Positions 49,422-60,474 of a stretch of DNA of 64,000 bases are shown piece by piece. Within the stretch, counting starts at the first letter, position 1. The number at the start of each line of letters is the position of its first letter. The position numbers were made by a program, and so were the translations under genes. This stretch comes from Polaromonas sp. (GTDB taxonomy: Bacteria > Pseudomonadota > Gammaproteobacteria > Burkholderiales > Burkholderiaceae_C), in assembly GCA_028292745.1 (NCBI GenBank), contig JAQGLT010000002.1, forward strand, positions 1-64,000, in the 5' to 3' direction. The notes under the pieces were generated by a model. It was not told the origin of the DNA, did not search any database, and saw only the letters and a program-made list of their open reading frames with translations.

Positions 49422-49901
49422 ATGACAACACGTCGCCAAGCCACCCGCCTTTCCCTTGCCGCGCTCACCGTGGCCGCAGCGGCCACCCTCGCGGGTTGCG
49501 GCATGATGCAGCGCATGACGGCATCGGCACCGGCCTCCAATCTGATCGCTTTCAGCACCCAGCTCCGCGGCGCCAATGAAGTGCCGCCCGTTGCCAGCCA
49601 GGGCAACGGCACGGTCGATGCCGTGCTCAACAAAGACACCAATCTGCTGCGCTGGAAGGCAAATTACACCGGGTTGAGCGGCCCGGCCACCGCTGCGCAC
49701 TTCCATGGCCCGGCCAGCCCCGGCGCCAATGCCGGCGTGGTGCTGCCCTGGCCCGGTCCGGTCCAAAGCCCGGTGGAGGGCAGCGCCACGCTGACACCCA
49801 CCCAGGCGGCCGACTTGATTGCCGGACGCTGGTATGCCAATGTCCACACCGCTGCCAACCCGGCCGGCGAAGTGCGTGGACAAATGACTGTGCGCAACTA
49901 A
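49422..49901 (+). CDS. CHRD-domain lipoprotein
   Basis: 159 aa. Lipobox LAGC (Cys26), then a CHRD domain (FSTQLRGANEVPPVASQGNG, AAHFHGPASPGANAGVVLPW, GRWYANVHTAANPAGEVRGQ). CHRD domains are Ig-like beta folds first named from chordin; bacterial members are secreted or lipid-anchored with unclear roles, and the conserved histidines may bind metal. The ribosome binding site is TCAGGAGC, 9 bases before the ATG. Confidence 0.87.
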   Translation: MTTRRQATRLSLAALTVAAAATLAGCGMMQRMTASAPASNLIAFSTQLRGANEVPPVASQGNGTVDAVLNKDTNLLRWKANYTGLSGPATAAHFHGPASPGANAGVVLPWPGPVQSPVEGSATLTPTQAADLIAGRWYANVHTAANPAGEVRGQMTVRN

Positions 49902-50025
49902 AGATTCTGGCGGGATGGCGCCCCGGCCCGGGAGGGCTGTGCCGTTGAACTCCAGAACCTGCCCGGTTCGCTTGCAAGCCCCCGCTTGCCGGCGGGCCGG
50001 TTGACAGGCAACGGCATTTTTATTA

Positions 50026-50053
50026 CATTTGAAATGAAGTTTCTTTTCAAATG
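50026..50053. promoter_or_regulatory. Candidate operator of the Res-Xre toxin-antitoxin pair
   Basis: CATTTGAAA (50026-50034) and TTTCAAATG (50045-50053) form a perfect 9-base inverted repeat with a 10-base spacer, 11 bases before the antitoxin start. This is the usual place for autoregulation by an HTH antitoxin (inference). Confidence 0.55.
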
Positions 50054-50064
50054 AAGGATTTAAG

Positions 50065-50586
50065 ATGGTTGCGCATACTGCTCGTTTGCCGGTTGACGCC
50101 CAATCGCTGGCGCAGGCCTTTACGGCCTGGTTGCGCAAATCAACGCCTGCGGGCAGCCGCGCCATGCCGGCCGAGTCGGTTTTTTCGGTCAACGACGCCA
50201 TGGTGACGCTGGATGCAACGCGCGCCTCCCGGCTGATTCGCAATGGGCTGGACGCCGGCAGCGTGGATGAACTGGTGCTGCTGCTGGGGCTGGCCAAAAA
50301 AGAAGACCTGAGCCATGCGCTCAATGCCAACAGCACCAGCTTGTGGCGCTGGGCACGCGACAACAAGCCCTTGCCCGGTCAAACCGTCGAGCAGATTCTG
50401 CGCTCGATGCAGCTTCAGCTTTTTGCGGCGGACGTATTCGGCGGTGTCGAGCCCGCCAGGACGTGGCTGCAAAAACCCCATCCAATGCTCGACGGCCTGG
50501 CGCCAAGCGATTTTGCCGATAACGAATTTGGCGCCCAAAAGGTGCGCGGCATGCTGGCCGGCCTGAAATACGGAGGAGTGGCTTGA
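50065..50586 (+). CDS. Xre/ParS-type antitoxin (MbcA/DUF2384)
   Basis: 173 aa. N-terminal Xre-like helical part with DELVLLLGLAKKEDLSHALN and SLWRWARDNKPLPGQTVEQI, then the C-terminal MbcA/ParS toxin-binding domain (AADVFGGVEPARTWLQKPHP, LDGLAPSDF, VRGMLAGLKYGG), where the W-x-x-x-P motif is typical. It neutralises the RES toxin encoded next and probably represses the operon. The stop overlaps the toxin start. Confidence 0.85.
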   Translation: MVAHTARLPVDAQSLAQAFTAWLRKSTPAGSRAMPAESVFSVNDAMVTLDATRASRLIRNGLDAGSVDELVLLLGLAKKEDLSHALNANSTSLWRWARDNKPLPGQTVEQILRSMQLQLFAADVFGGVEPARTWLQKPHPMLDGLAPSDFADNEFGAQKVRGMLAGLKYGGVA

Positions 50587-51059
50587 GGGGAGTGGCGGCA
50601 TGGCGAATCTGTTTCAACGGCGACTTGAGCCTGCCCGCGCTTTCTTACGGCTCCACGCTCGGGCCGGGGCGCTGGCATCTTCCCCCTCCGCTGGGCGCTG
50701 CGGTGGTTTATGCCGCTTCGAGCCGCGCGCTGGCCCAACTTGAAAAGCGGGTGCATGCCAACGGCGTGGCGCCGGTCAGGCAGGCCCTGGTTCGGCTGGA
50801 GCTTCCCGCTGATGCCACGGTTCTCGATGCCAAGGCTGCCCTGGGCCTGAAGTCGCCGCTCTGGCGCCAGGACGAAGGCTATACGCAGGGCATTGGCGTG
50901 GCCTGGCTGGACTCGCAAGCCAGCCTGGGGCTGTGGGTGCCGTCTTTTGTCGAACCTCGGGAGCGCAATTTGCTTATCAATCCGGCACATCCGCAGTATG
51001 TTGACATCGCTGTCGTGATTGAAACGCTGGATTTCCAGTTCGATCCGCGCCTGTTTTGA
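50583..51059 (+). CDS. RES-domain toxin (NAD+ degrading/ADP-ribosylating family)
   Basis: 158 aa. RES domain: WRICFNGDLSLPALSYGSTL with the conserved Arg, GRWHLPPPLGAAVVYAASS, ALAQLEKRVHAN with the Glu, and WVPSFVEPRERNLLINPAHP with the Ser and the NPxHP end. Known RES toxins deplete NAD+ or modify proteins; which applies here cannot be told. The start is uncertain: TTG at 50583 with GGAGGAG 4 bases upstream, or GTG at 50592. Confidence 0.85.
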   Translation: MRGVAAWRICFNGDLSLPALSYGSTLGPGRWHLPPPLGAAVVYAASSRALAQLEKRVHANGVAPVRQALVRLELPADATVLDAKAALGLKSPLWRQDEGYTQGIGVAWLDSQASLGLWVPSFVEPRERNLLINPAHPQYVDIAVVIETLDFQFDPRLF

Positions 51060-51237
51060 AGAGGTTCAAACCCTGGTTTTTCTTTTGCGTCGACAGTGCT
51101 GCAGCACGGCAAAGCCACGCAATCACTTCTCGGATCGAAATGGAAATGGAACAAGACGGCATGGCGTTTTGCGTTACCAACGGCATTACTGGTAAAACAC
51201 GTATCCGGCGCAGCTGTGCTCACGGGGTCGCTATAAA

Positions 51238-51251
51238 GTTGCGCACGCAAC
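51238..51251. promoter_or_regulatory. Candidate MarR operator upstream of the homogentisate operon
   Basis: GTTGCG-CA-CGCAAC: perfect 6-base arms, directly after TATAAA (51232-51237), a good -10 hexamer, and 26 bases before the first gene. A repressor bound here would block transcription; the operon's own MarR-type protein is the natural candidate (inference). Confidence 0.5.
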
Positions 51252-51277
51252 CAACTATTCATAGAGGAAGAATCTTT

Positions 51278-52261
51278 ATGTCGCGCTTTTTCAGGCTTTC
51301 TACATTTTTTCGTCATTCCGTTGCGCTGCTGGCTTTTGCCGCAACGGCCGTTTCTGCCCAGACGTATCCGGCCAAACCCGTCGAATGGGTCGTGCCTTAT
51401 CCGGCGGGCGGCGGCTCGGATGTGGTGGCGCGCTCGCTCACCGAGGTCATGGCCAGCGCTCTGGGCCAGCCCATCGTCGTCAACAACAAGCCGGGCGCCG
51501 GCACCAACATCGGCGCCGACTATGTGGCCCACGCCAAACCCGACGGCTACACCTTGCTGACCGGCGACACCGCCACGCTGGCGGCCAACCCGTCGCTGTA
51601 CAGCAAGCTGAACTACAGCGCCGAGAAAGACTTCGCGCCTGTCGGCCTGCTGGCCCGCTTTCCGATGGTGCTGGTGGTCAACCCGGCCGTGCCGGCTAAA
51701 AACCTGGCCGAGTTCCTGGCCTGGGCCAAGACTCAGGCTGCCGGCGTGAGCTACGCCACGCCCGGCGCGGGTAGCCCGCACCATTTGACGGCCGAATTGT
51801 TTCGCCGCAAAACCGGCCTGAACCTGGTCCACGTTCCTTACCGGGGCGCTGCTCCTGCGGTGCAGGACGTGGCGGGCGGCCAGCTGCCCTTCATGTTTGT
51901 CGACACGGCCGCGGGCATGGGTTTCATCAACGCCGGGCGCCTGCGCGCCATTGGCATTGCCAGCCCCAGGCGGGTGAAAAACTTTGAAACCATACCCACG
52001 CTCGACGAGCAGGGCCTCAAGGGCTTTGAAGCCTTCGCCTGGCAAGGCCTGGTGGCACCGACGGGCACACCGCCGGAGATCATCGCCAAGTTGAACAAAG
52101 CCCTGGTGGACGGCTTGAACACGACGGCGGTGAGGGCGCGCTTCCAGGTGCTGGGGCTCGAAGCCACGCCCGGCACGCCGGCGCAGATGGCGAGCTATGC
52201 CAAGGCCGAGCGTGAAAAGTGGAGCCAGGTGATCCGTGCCAGCGGCATCAAGCTGGATTGA
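51278..52261 (+). CDS. Bug-family (tripartite tricarboxylate) solute-binding protein
   Basis: 327 aa. Periplasmic binding protein with a signal peptide (about 1-26, ending VSAQ). Bug motifs: YPAKPVEWVVPYPAGGGSDV, PIVVNNKPGAGTNIGADYVA, KPDGYTLLTGDTATLAANPS and LVHVPYRGAAPAVQDVAGGQ. No TctA/TctB membrane genes are nearby, as is common for Bug proteins in Comamonadaceae. It precedes the marR gene by 2 bases, which ties it to homogentisate metabolism. The ATG at 51278 is preceded by AGAGGAAG; longer frames upstream are rejected. Confidence 0.92.
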   Translation: MSRFFRLSTFFRHSVALLAFAATAVSAQTYPAKPVEWVVPYPAGGGSDVVARSLTEVMASALGQPIVVNNKPGAGTNIGADYVAHAKPDGYTLLTGDTATLAANPSLYSKLNYSAEKDFAPVGLLARFPMVLVVNPAVPAKNLAEFLAWAKTQAAGVSYATPGAGSPHHLTAELFRRKTGLNLVHVPYRGAAPAVQDVAGGQLPFMFVDTAAGMGFINAGRLRAIGIASPRRVKNFETIPTLDEQGLKGFEAFAWQGLVAPTGTPPEIIAKLNKALVDGLNTTAVRARFQVLGLEATPGTPAQMASYAKAEREKWSQVIRASGIKLD

Positions 52262-52263
52262 GC

Positions 52264-52731
52264 ATGGCCACGCTGGAGCAGACCCTGACCTATCGGCTGC
52301 ATCTGCTGCACAAGCTGACCGATGTGGCCAGCCAGCGTGCCTATGTGCAAGGAACCGGGCTGTCCATGGGCGTCGGCCGCTGCCTGACCGCTGTCGGCTC
52401 ATTTGCGCCGCTGTCTGTCAATGACCTGGCCAATAAGACGAACCTGACCAAGGGCCAGGCCAGCCGGGCGGCCCAGTCGCTGGTGGAGCAGGGCCTGGTG
52501 CGCAAGATTGCCAGCCCGAACGATGGACGCGGCGTGGTTCTCACTCTCACCCGCAATGGACAAGCCGCCTGGTCCAGCGCCATGCAGGTGATCGAGCGCC
52601 GGAATCAGGAGATTTTTGGCCTGTTGAGCGAAAGCGAACAGGCGCAGCTGAGCGCCATGATCGACCGCCTTCTGGCGCAAGCACGCACCCCCCGCAGCGT
52701 CGCCGCACCCCTGGCGGCCAGCGATGAATAA
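52264..52731 (+). CDS. MarR-family transcriptional regulator of the homogentisate genes
   Basis: 155 aa. Winged [23 protein letters not shown] (recognition helix) and [20 protein letters not shown] (wing), flanked by dimerisation helices. Position between the Bug gene and hmgA, overlapping hmgA's possible first ATG, suggests that it controls this operon. Homogentisate may be the effector (inference from position). Confidence 0.9.
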   Translation: MATLEQTLTYRLHLLHKLTDVASQRAYVQGTGLSMGVGRCLTAVGSFAPLSVNDLANKTNLTKGQASRAAQSLVEQGLVRKIASPNDGRGVVLTLTRNGQAAWSSAMQVIERRNQEIFGLLSESEQAQLSAMIDRLLAQARTPRSVAAPLAASDE

Positions 52732-52753
52732 ACCCCAGCCTGGAGATATCTTG

Positions 52754-54067
52754 ATGAGCCTGCCTGCCTTGCGTTACCAGTCCGGTTTCGGCAATGAATT
52801 CGCGAGCGAAGCGGTCGCTGGCGCCTTGCCCGAGGGGCGCAACAGCCCCCAGCGCGCGCCCCATGACCTGTACACGGAACTGCTGTCGGGAACGGCCTTT
52901 ACCGCGCCCCGCGCCGAGAACCGCCGCACCTGGCTGTACCGGCGCCAGCCGTCGGCGGTCACCGGCGGCTACCATCCTTACGCCCAGCCTTTCTGGACCA
53001 CCGGGGCCGCCGGTGGGCTGGCCGTCCCGCCGGACCCGCTGCGGTGGCATCCGTTCGAGATTCCGGACGAGCCGCTCGATTTCGTCGACGGCCTGCGCAC
53101 CTTGATGGCCAATGGCGATGCCGACACGCAAACCGGCATGGCCACGCATGTCTACTTGGCCAACCTGTCGATGACGCAGCGCGTCCTGGTCAATGCCGAT
53201 GGCGAAATGCTGCTGGTGCCCCAGCAAGGCCGGCTGGTTGTCACGACCGAGCTGGGCATTCTGGAGCTGACGCCCGGCGAGGTCGGCGTGGTGCCGCGCG
53301 GCATGGCTTTCAGCGTGGCGCTGCTCGACGGGCCTTCCCGGGGCTATGTCTGCGAAAACTACGGCGCGCACTTTCGCCTGCCCGAACTGGGGCCGATCGG
53401 CTCCAACGGCCTGGCCAATGCACGTGATTTCCGCGTCCCGACGGCGGCTTTCGACGAAGCGCCTGCCTCCAGCCTGGGCCATGACATCGTAAAGAAATAC
53501 GGCGGGCGCCTGTGGGTCGCCCGGCAGGCGCACAGCCCTTTCAACGTGGTGGCCTGGCATGGCAACCTGGTGCCCTACAAATACGACACCGCGCATTTCA
53601 TGACCATCGGCTCCATCAGCTACGACCATCCGGACCCGTCGATCTTTACCGTGCTGACCTCGCCTTCTGACACCGCCGGCACGGCCAATTGCGACTTTGT
53701 GATTTTCCCGCCGCGCTGGCTGGTCGCTGAAAACACCTTTCGCCCGCCGTGGTACCACCGCAATCTGATGAGCGAATTCATGGGGCTGGTCCATGGCGAA
53801 TACGATGCCAAGCCCGAGGGCTTCAAGCCCGGCGGCGCGTCGCTGCACAACAGCATGGTGCCGCACGGCCCGGACGCGGAGGCCTATCAAAAGGCCAGCA
53901 CCGCCGAGCTGGCGCCGCACAAGCTGGACAACACGCTGGCGTTCATGTTTGAAAGCCGCTACCGCTTCGTGCCGACCGCCTTTGCGCTGCAAAGCTGGTC
54001 GCTGGACAAGGCTTATGCCAACTGCTGGCAGGGCCTGCAAGACAACTTCAAAGGAACAATGCCATGA
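52754..54067 (+). CDS. hmgA: Homogentisate 1,2-dioxygenase
   Basis: 437 aa. Fe(II) ring-cleaving dioxygenase of tyrosine/phenylalanine breakdown giving maleylacetoacetate. Conserved: [56 protein letters not shown] and [16 protein letters not shown], with the His/Glu iron ligands. The ATG at 52754 has TGGAGA 8 bases upstream; an earlier ATG at 52724 overlaps the marR stop and would add 10 residues. The stop overlaps fahA by 4 bases. Confidence 0.95.
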   Translation: MSLPALRYQSGFGNEFASEAVAGALPEGRNSPQRAPHDLYTELLSGTAFTAPRAENRRTWLYRRQPSAVTGGYHPYAQPFWTTGAAGGLAVPPDPLRWHPFEIPDEPLDFVDGLRTLMANGDADTQTGMATHVYLANLSMTQRVLVNADGEMLLVPQQGRLVVTTELGILELTPGEVGVVPRGMAFSVALLDGPSRGYVCENYGAHFRLPELGPIGSNGLANARDFRVPTAAFDEAPASSLGHDIVKKYGGRLWVARQAHSPFNVVAWHGNLVPYKYDTAHFMTIGSISYDHPDPSIFTVLTSPSDTAGTANCDFVIFPPRWLVAENTFRPPWYHRNLMSEFMGLVHGEYDAKPEGFKPGGASLHNSMVPHGPDAEAYQKASTAELAPHKLDNTLAFMFESRYRFVPTAFALQSWSLDKAYANCWQGLQDNFKGTMP

Positions 54068-55392
54068 GTCATGCGCCCGCCCGCCTGGACTTCAGCCACG
54101 ACGCGGCCCTGCGCTCATGGGTGGCGTCAGCCAATACGCCCGAGACTGATTTTCCGATCCAGAATCTGCCGCTGGGCGTGTTCCGCCGTGCAGGCAGCCA
54201 GGAAGCCTTTCGCCCCGGCGTCGCCATTGGCGAGCAGATCGTGGATCTGCCGGCGGCCTGCGCCGCAGGCATTTTTTCCGACGCCGTGGCCGCATCGCTC
54301 GCCGGTGGCGAGCCGGGCCAGCTCAATGCCTTCATGGCGCTGGGCAGCGCGGCCCGGCTGGCGCTGCGCCATGCCCTGAGCGAAAGCCTGAGCGAAGGCA
54401 GTCCACGCCAGGCTGCGCTGCAGTCCGCCCTGGTGGCGCAAGCCAGTGCCGAATACGCGGTGCCGTGCCGCATCGGCGACTACACCGATTTCTATACCGG
54501 CATTCACCATGCCACCGCCGTCGGCAAGCTGTTCCGCCCGGACAATCCGTTGCTGCCTAACTACAAATGGGTGCCGATCGGCTACCACGGCCGCAGCTCG
54601 TCCATCGGCGTGAGCGGCCAGAAGTTTGCGCGCCCCAAGGGGCAGACCAAGGGCCCGAACGAAGAGGTGCCCCAGTTGCGGCCCAGCCACCGGCTGGATT
54701 ACGAACTGGAACTGGGGGTGTTCGTCGGGCAGGGCAATGCGCTCGGAGAACCCATCGCCATCGACCGGGCCGAAGACCATGCCTTTGGCCTGGTGCTGCT
54801 CAACGACTGGTCGGCCCGCGATATTCAGGCGTGGGAGTACCAGCCACTGGGGCCGTTTCTGGCAAAGAATTTTGCCAGCACCATCTCGCCGTGGATCGTG
54901 ACGCTGGAAGCCCTGGCGCCGTTTCGCGCGCCGTTCACCCGCGCGGACGGCGACCCGCAGCCCTTGCCCTATCTGGACTCCGAGGCCAACCGGCGCCAGG
55001 GCAATTTCGATGTTTCGCTTGAAGTGCTGATCCAGACGCAGGCCATGCGAGACGCAGGCCTTGCGTCCCAGCGCCTGTCGCGGTCCAGCTACCGCGACGC
55101 CTACTGGACCGTGGCCCAGATGATCACGCACCATGCGGTCAACGGCTGCAACCTGCAGCCCGGCGATTTGCTGGGTTCGGGCACCCAGTCAGGCGCGCGA
55201 GCCGACCAGGCCGGCTCGCTGCTGGAGCTGACGGCAGGGGGTAAAAACGCACTGACGCTGGCCAACGGCGAGACACGCACCTTCTTGCAGGACGGCGATG
55301 CCGTCACCTTGCGCGGTTACTGCGAGCGCAGCGGCTTCAGGCGCATCGGCTTCGGCGACTGCCAGGGCCAGGTGCTTGCCGCCAAGGCTTGA
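54064..55392 (+). CDS. fahA: Fumarylacetoacetase
   Basis: 442 aa. Hydrolyses fumarylacetoacetate to fumarate and acetoacetate, the last step of the pathway. Motifs: [73 protein letters not shown] (metal ligands), [20 protein letters not shown] and [18 protein letters not shown]. No maleylacetoacetate isomerase gene lies in the window, so isomerisation must be done elsewhere. Confidence 0.95.
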   Translation: MSHAPARLDFSHDAALRSWVASANTPETDFPIQNLPLGVFRRAGSQEAFRPGVAIGEQIVDLPAACAAGIFSDAVAASLAGGEPGQLNAFMALGSAARLALRHALSESLSEGSPRQAALQSALVAQASAEYAVPCRIGDYTDFYTGIHHATAVGKLFRPDNPLLPNYKWVPIGYHGRSSSIGVSGQKFARPKGQTKGPNEEVPQLRPSHRLDYELELGVFVGQGNALGEPIAIDRAEDHAFGLVLLNDWSARDIQAWEYQPLGPFLAKNFASTISPWIVTLEALAPFRAPFTRADGDPQPLPYLDSEANRRQGNFDVSLEVLIQTQAMRDAGLASQRLSRSSYRDAYWTVAQMITHHAVNGCNLQPGDLLGSGTQSGARADQAGSLLELTAGGKNALTLANGETRTFLQDGDAVTLRGYCERSGFRRIGFGDCQGQVLAAKA

Positions 55393-55526
55393 CCCATTGC
55401 GCTGACGCGGCCCCTGCAGCCGCGCCGAGATCCCCGGCCAGGGGCGTCCGGCGCTCGCTGCGCGCCGCTCTACCTCCGGCTGCAAGCCCCTCGGGTGTAC
55501 AGACTGCGGGTAAACGCCTAAAATCA

Positions 55527-55538
55527 TGGGTTAACCCA
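55527..55538. promoter_or_regulatory. Palindrome TGGGTTAACCCA upstream of the YgiQ-type gene
   Basis: A perfect 12-base palindrome 62 bases before the start codon, in the fahA-ygiQ gap. It could be a repressor site. No -35/-10 pair is clear. Confidence 0.3.
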
Positions 55539-55600
55539 AAATCGCAAGACAGGTATCGCCACAAGGCAGTGCTCGCGGTTTTCACCGAAGAATCGCACCC

Positions 55601-57991
<2,391 letters not shown>

Positions 57992-58327
57992 AGCGGTTTC
58001 ACCCTGGCAGGCAGGCAATAGCCAAGCCGGGTAGATTTTTGCTCCTGAATTCATAGCTGCTAGCGCAGGATCTGCCTGCGCTAGAGCCCGTTTTGGTCAA
58101 AAGTTGTGCCGTTTCCCCGGTATTTCTCCTTCCCCGCTGGGGGGAGGAGCCGGGCGGCCCAGGTGCGCGGCGGTTGCCAATCAGGGTGATTTCGCTCTCG
58201 CATGGAAAGCGAAGCCGATAAGGTGATCGTTTGATTTGGAAATGGAATTAGGTGCCAAATCAGCCTGCAGCGCTTGCCCGCCGTGCTATGTCAGCTATCA
58301 ATTCGATACCTCAACCGTTATCAGACT
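57992..58327. other. Gene-free stretch between the YgiQ-type gene and the decarboxylase-like gene
   Basis: 336 bases with no supported gene. It contains the best-preserved dispersed repeat (58041-58102); the remainder is unremarkable, with a fragmentary GCTAT-type sequence near 58300. Confidence 0.45.
58041..58102 (+). repeat. Dispersed Comamonadaceae-type palindromic repeat, full-length forward copy
   Basis: Starts GCTCCTGAATTCATAGCTG, then a hairpin with perfect 10-base arms CTAGCGCAGG (58060-58069) and CCTGCGCTAG (58075-58084), then AGCCCGTTTTGGTCAAAA. Best-preserved member in the window and used here as the reference. Confidence 0.75.
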
Positions 58328-59326
58328 TCAGACCTTGTAAGCGCCCAGCACCTGTGCGGGAAACAACTCGTCCACCGCCAGCCTGCGCTGGCACACGCCT
58401 TGCTCGAAGCCGAATTTCAGGAACGCGTCCAGCGTGGCCCGGTTGATGTTGCCGCCGTGCTCGGCCGCGATGCCGTAGGGGTAGAAATCGTCGCCGAAGA
58501 TGCCGCGCAGGCGCTCCGTGTAATTGGACAGCCAGGCCATCGGCGCATGCGAGGCGGTGACGTCCGACAGGCGTTCCATCGAGCGGTTCTTGGCTTCCAA
58601 AAACGTCTTGTACAGGTTCATGGCCACCCACGGGTGCGCGTCGAGCACCGGCTGCCTGAGCACCAGCGAATGCATGATGGGAAAGATGTTCGTGTCCTTG
58701 AAGTACTGCTCCTCCGCTGCCTGCGAATCAGGCATGAGCCGCACAATGCCCCGGCCTGTTCCGGTGGGTGGGCGAGCCGACATCACCGCGTCCAGCTCGC
58801 CGTTCAGCAGCATCTCGTTCAGGCTGTGGTCGGGCACGTTGCGGTAGCGGATGCCGTCGGGCAGATGGAGCTTGACCTTTTCCTTGCGACCGGGCTCGTT
58901 GACGCCGGCCTGGATCCACTCGATGTCGGCCAGTTTCAGGCCCACATAGTCGCTGAGGTAGCCGCGCCCGTAAATCCCGGCGGTCTGCGCCCATTCGGGA
59001 ATGCCGATGCGCTTGCCTTTGAGGTCTTCGGGCCGCTTGACCGCACCGCCTTCGCGCACGTAGAACATCGAATGGCGAAACGCCCGCGAGATAAAGACTG
59101 GCAGCGCCATGATGCTGGTGTCGCCCTGCGCCCGCAGGGCAATGTACTTGCCCATCGACATTTCAGAGATGTCCCATTCGCGGTGCAGCGTGAAACGGTA
59201 AAAAATTTCCTCGATGGGCAGGTCCAGCGTGCGCAGCTGCACGCCTTCGACGTGCAAGGTGCCGTCGGTGACGTCGCGCGTATGGTCATAGGGCCCAAGG
59301 GCCAGCGTGAGCGGAAGGGGGTTCAT
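58328..59326 (-). CDS. 4,5-dihydroxyphthalate decarboxylase-like protein (periplasmic-binding fold)
   Basis: 332 aa. Typical start LTLALGPYDHTRDVTDGTLH, then LPIEEIFYRFTLHREWDISE, ALPVFISRAFRHSMFYVREG, GKRIGIPEWAQTAGIYGRGY and the C-terminal YTERLRGIFGDDFYPYGIAA. The family has a solute-binding fold and includes the Pht5 decarboxylase of phthalate breakdown; not all members have that activity. There is no signal peptide, so cytoplasmic. The start directly abuts the stop of the upstream Bug gene. Confidence 0.88.
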   Translation of the reverse strand: MNPLPLTLALGPYDHTRDVTDGTLHVEGVQLRTLDLPIEEIFYRFTLHREWDISEMSMGKYIALRAQGDTSIMALPVFISRAFRHSMFYVREGGAVKRPEDLKGKRIGIPEWAQTAGIYGRGYLSDYVGLKLADIEWIQAGVNEPGRKEKVKLHLPDGIRYRNVPDHSLNEMLLNGELDAVMSARPPTGTGRGIVRLMPDSQAAEEQYFKDTNIFPIMHSLVLRQPVLDAHPWVAMNLYKTFLEAKNRSMERLSDVTASHAPMAWLSNYTERLRGIFGDDFYPYGIAAEHGGNINRATLDAFLKFGFEQGVCQRRLAVDELFPAQVLGAYKV

Positions 59327-60301
59327 TCATTCAGCCTGGATTTTTGCGGTTTTGATGACGCGGGACCATTTGTCGGATTCGCTCTTGACATAGGCGGCCA
59401 GTTCTTCAGGGGTGCTGTAGACCGCTTCCTGGCCCTGCTTGAACAGCTGTTCGCGGTGCTCAGGGTCCTTGCCCAGCGCGACCATCTCCTTGTTCAGGCG
59501 CGCAATGATGGCCGGTGGCGTGCCTGCGGGCGCGAAAAGGCCGTACCAGGAACTGGCTTCAACGCCCTTGTAACCCAGCTCGACCAGGGTGGGCACATCG
59601 GGCAGGGCCTCGATCCGCTTGGGCGAGGTGACCGCCAGGGCGCGAAGGCGGCCTGCCTTGATGAACGACAGGCTCGACACCACGCCGCCAAACACCATCT
59701 GCGTCTCGCCGGCGATGACGGCGGCGGCTGCCGGGCTGCTCCCCTTGTACGGAATATGCATCATGTCGATGCCGGCCGATATCTTGAACAGTTCGGCCAC
59801 CAGGTGCAGCGGCGAGCCGTTGCCGCCGGAGGCATAGTTCAAGGTGCCCGGTTGGGCCTTGGCCATTGCCACCAGCTCGGGCACGGACTTGGCCGGAAAC
59901 GACGGATTGACGACCAAGATCTGGTAGCCCTGCGCCACCATGCTGACCGGTGCGAAGTCCTTGACCGGGTCGTAGTTCACCTTGCCCAGGTGCGGCGTCA
60001 TTGCCATGTTCGCCACGAAGCCCAGCGTCAGGGTGTAGCCGTCGGGTTTGGCGTGCGCCACCTGCTCGGTGCCGAGGTTGCCGCCGGCGCCGGCCTTGTT
60101 GTCAACGAAAACCTGCTGCCCAAGCGCGGTGGACAGGCGCTGCGCCACGATGCGGCCCAGGGTGTCGTTGCCGCCTCCGGGCGGATAGGGAATGACCAGG
60201 CGGATCGGCTTGGTGGGGTAGTCCTGGGCCAGGCTTGCCGGCGTGTGGGCCAATGCAGCCAGACAGGCCAGAAAGCAAAATGAGCGGGCAAGAAGTTGCA
60301 T
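59327..60301 (-). CDS. Bug-family solute-binding protein
   Basis: 324 aa. Signal peptide (1-25, ending SLAQ), then Bug motifs YPTKPIRLVIPYPPGGGNDT, FVDNKAGAGGNLGTEQVAHA, KPDGYTLTLGFVANMAMTPH and MMHIPYKGSSPAAAAVIAGE. It probably binds an aromatic or carboxylate substrate for the adjacent pathway. It is a different subgroup from the 51.3 kb protein. No membrane components are adjacent. Confidence 0.92.
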   Translation of the reverse strand: MQLLARSFCFLACLAALAHTPASLAQDYPTKPIRLVIPYPPGGGNDTLGRIVAQRLSTALGQQVFVDNKAGAGGNLGTEQVAHAKPDGYTLTLGFVANMAMTPHLGKVNYDPVKDFAPVSMVAQGYQILVVNPSFPAKSVPELVAMAKAQPGTLNYASGGNGSPLHLVAELFKISAGIDMMHIPYKGSSPAAAAVIAGETQMVFGGVVSSLSFIKAGRLRALAVTSPKRIEALPDVPTLVELGYKGVEASSWYGLFAPAGTPPAIIARLNKEMVALGKDPEHREQLFKQGQEAVYSTPEELAAYVKSESDKWSRVIKTAKIQAE

Positions 60302-60474
60302 GGCGGATTCCTCCGGTGAATACTAGGATGCTAAGTCTGCTAATAATAAGTGGCAAACTTTCGGCTCGTGTACGTAGTTACCCGTTGCCGGTGTGTGTGG
60401 CGCCAGCGTGCAGCGCAATTAAAACCGCCGGAGCAATCAAATTTCACGTTGTGCAGCAGGCGGGCGTGGCCGGG

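Noticed and set aside
52547-54040. 497-codon reverse frame opposite hmgA
   Set aside because: Antisense shadow; hmgA motifs cover the whole region.
58274-60283. 669-codon forward frame opposite the decarboxylase-like and Bug genes
   Set aside because: Antisense shadow; both reverse-strand genes have clear family motifs.
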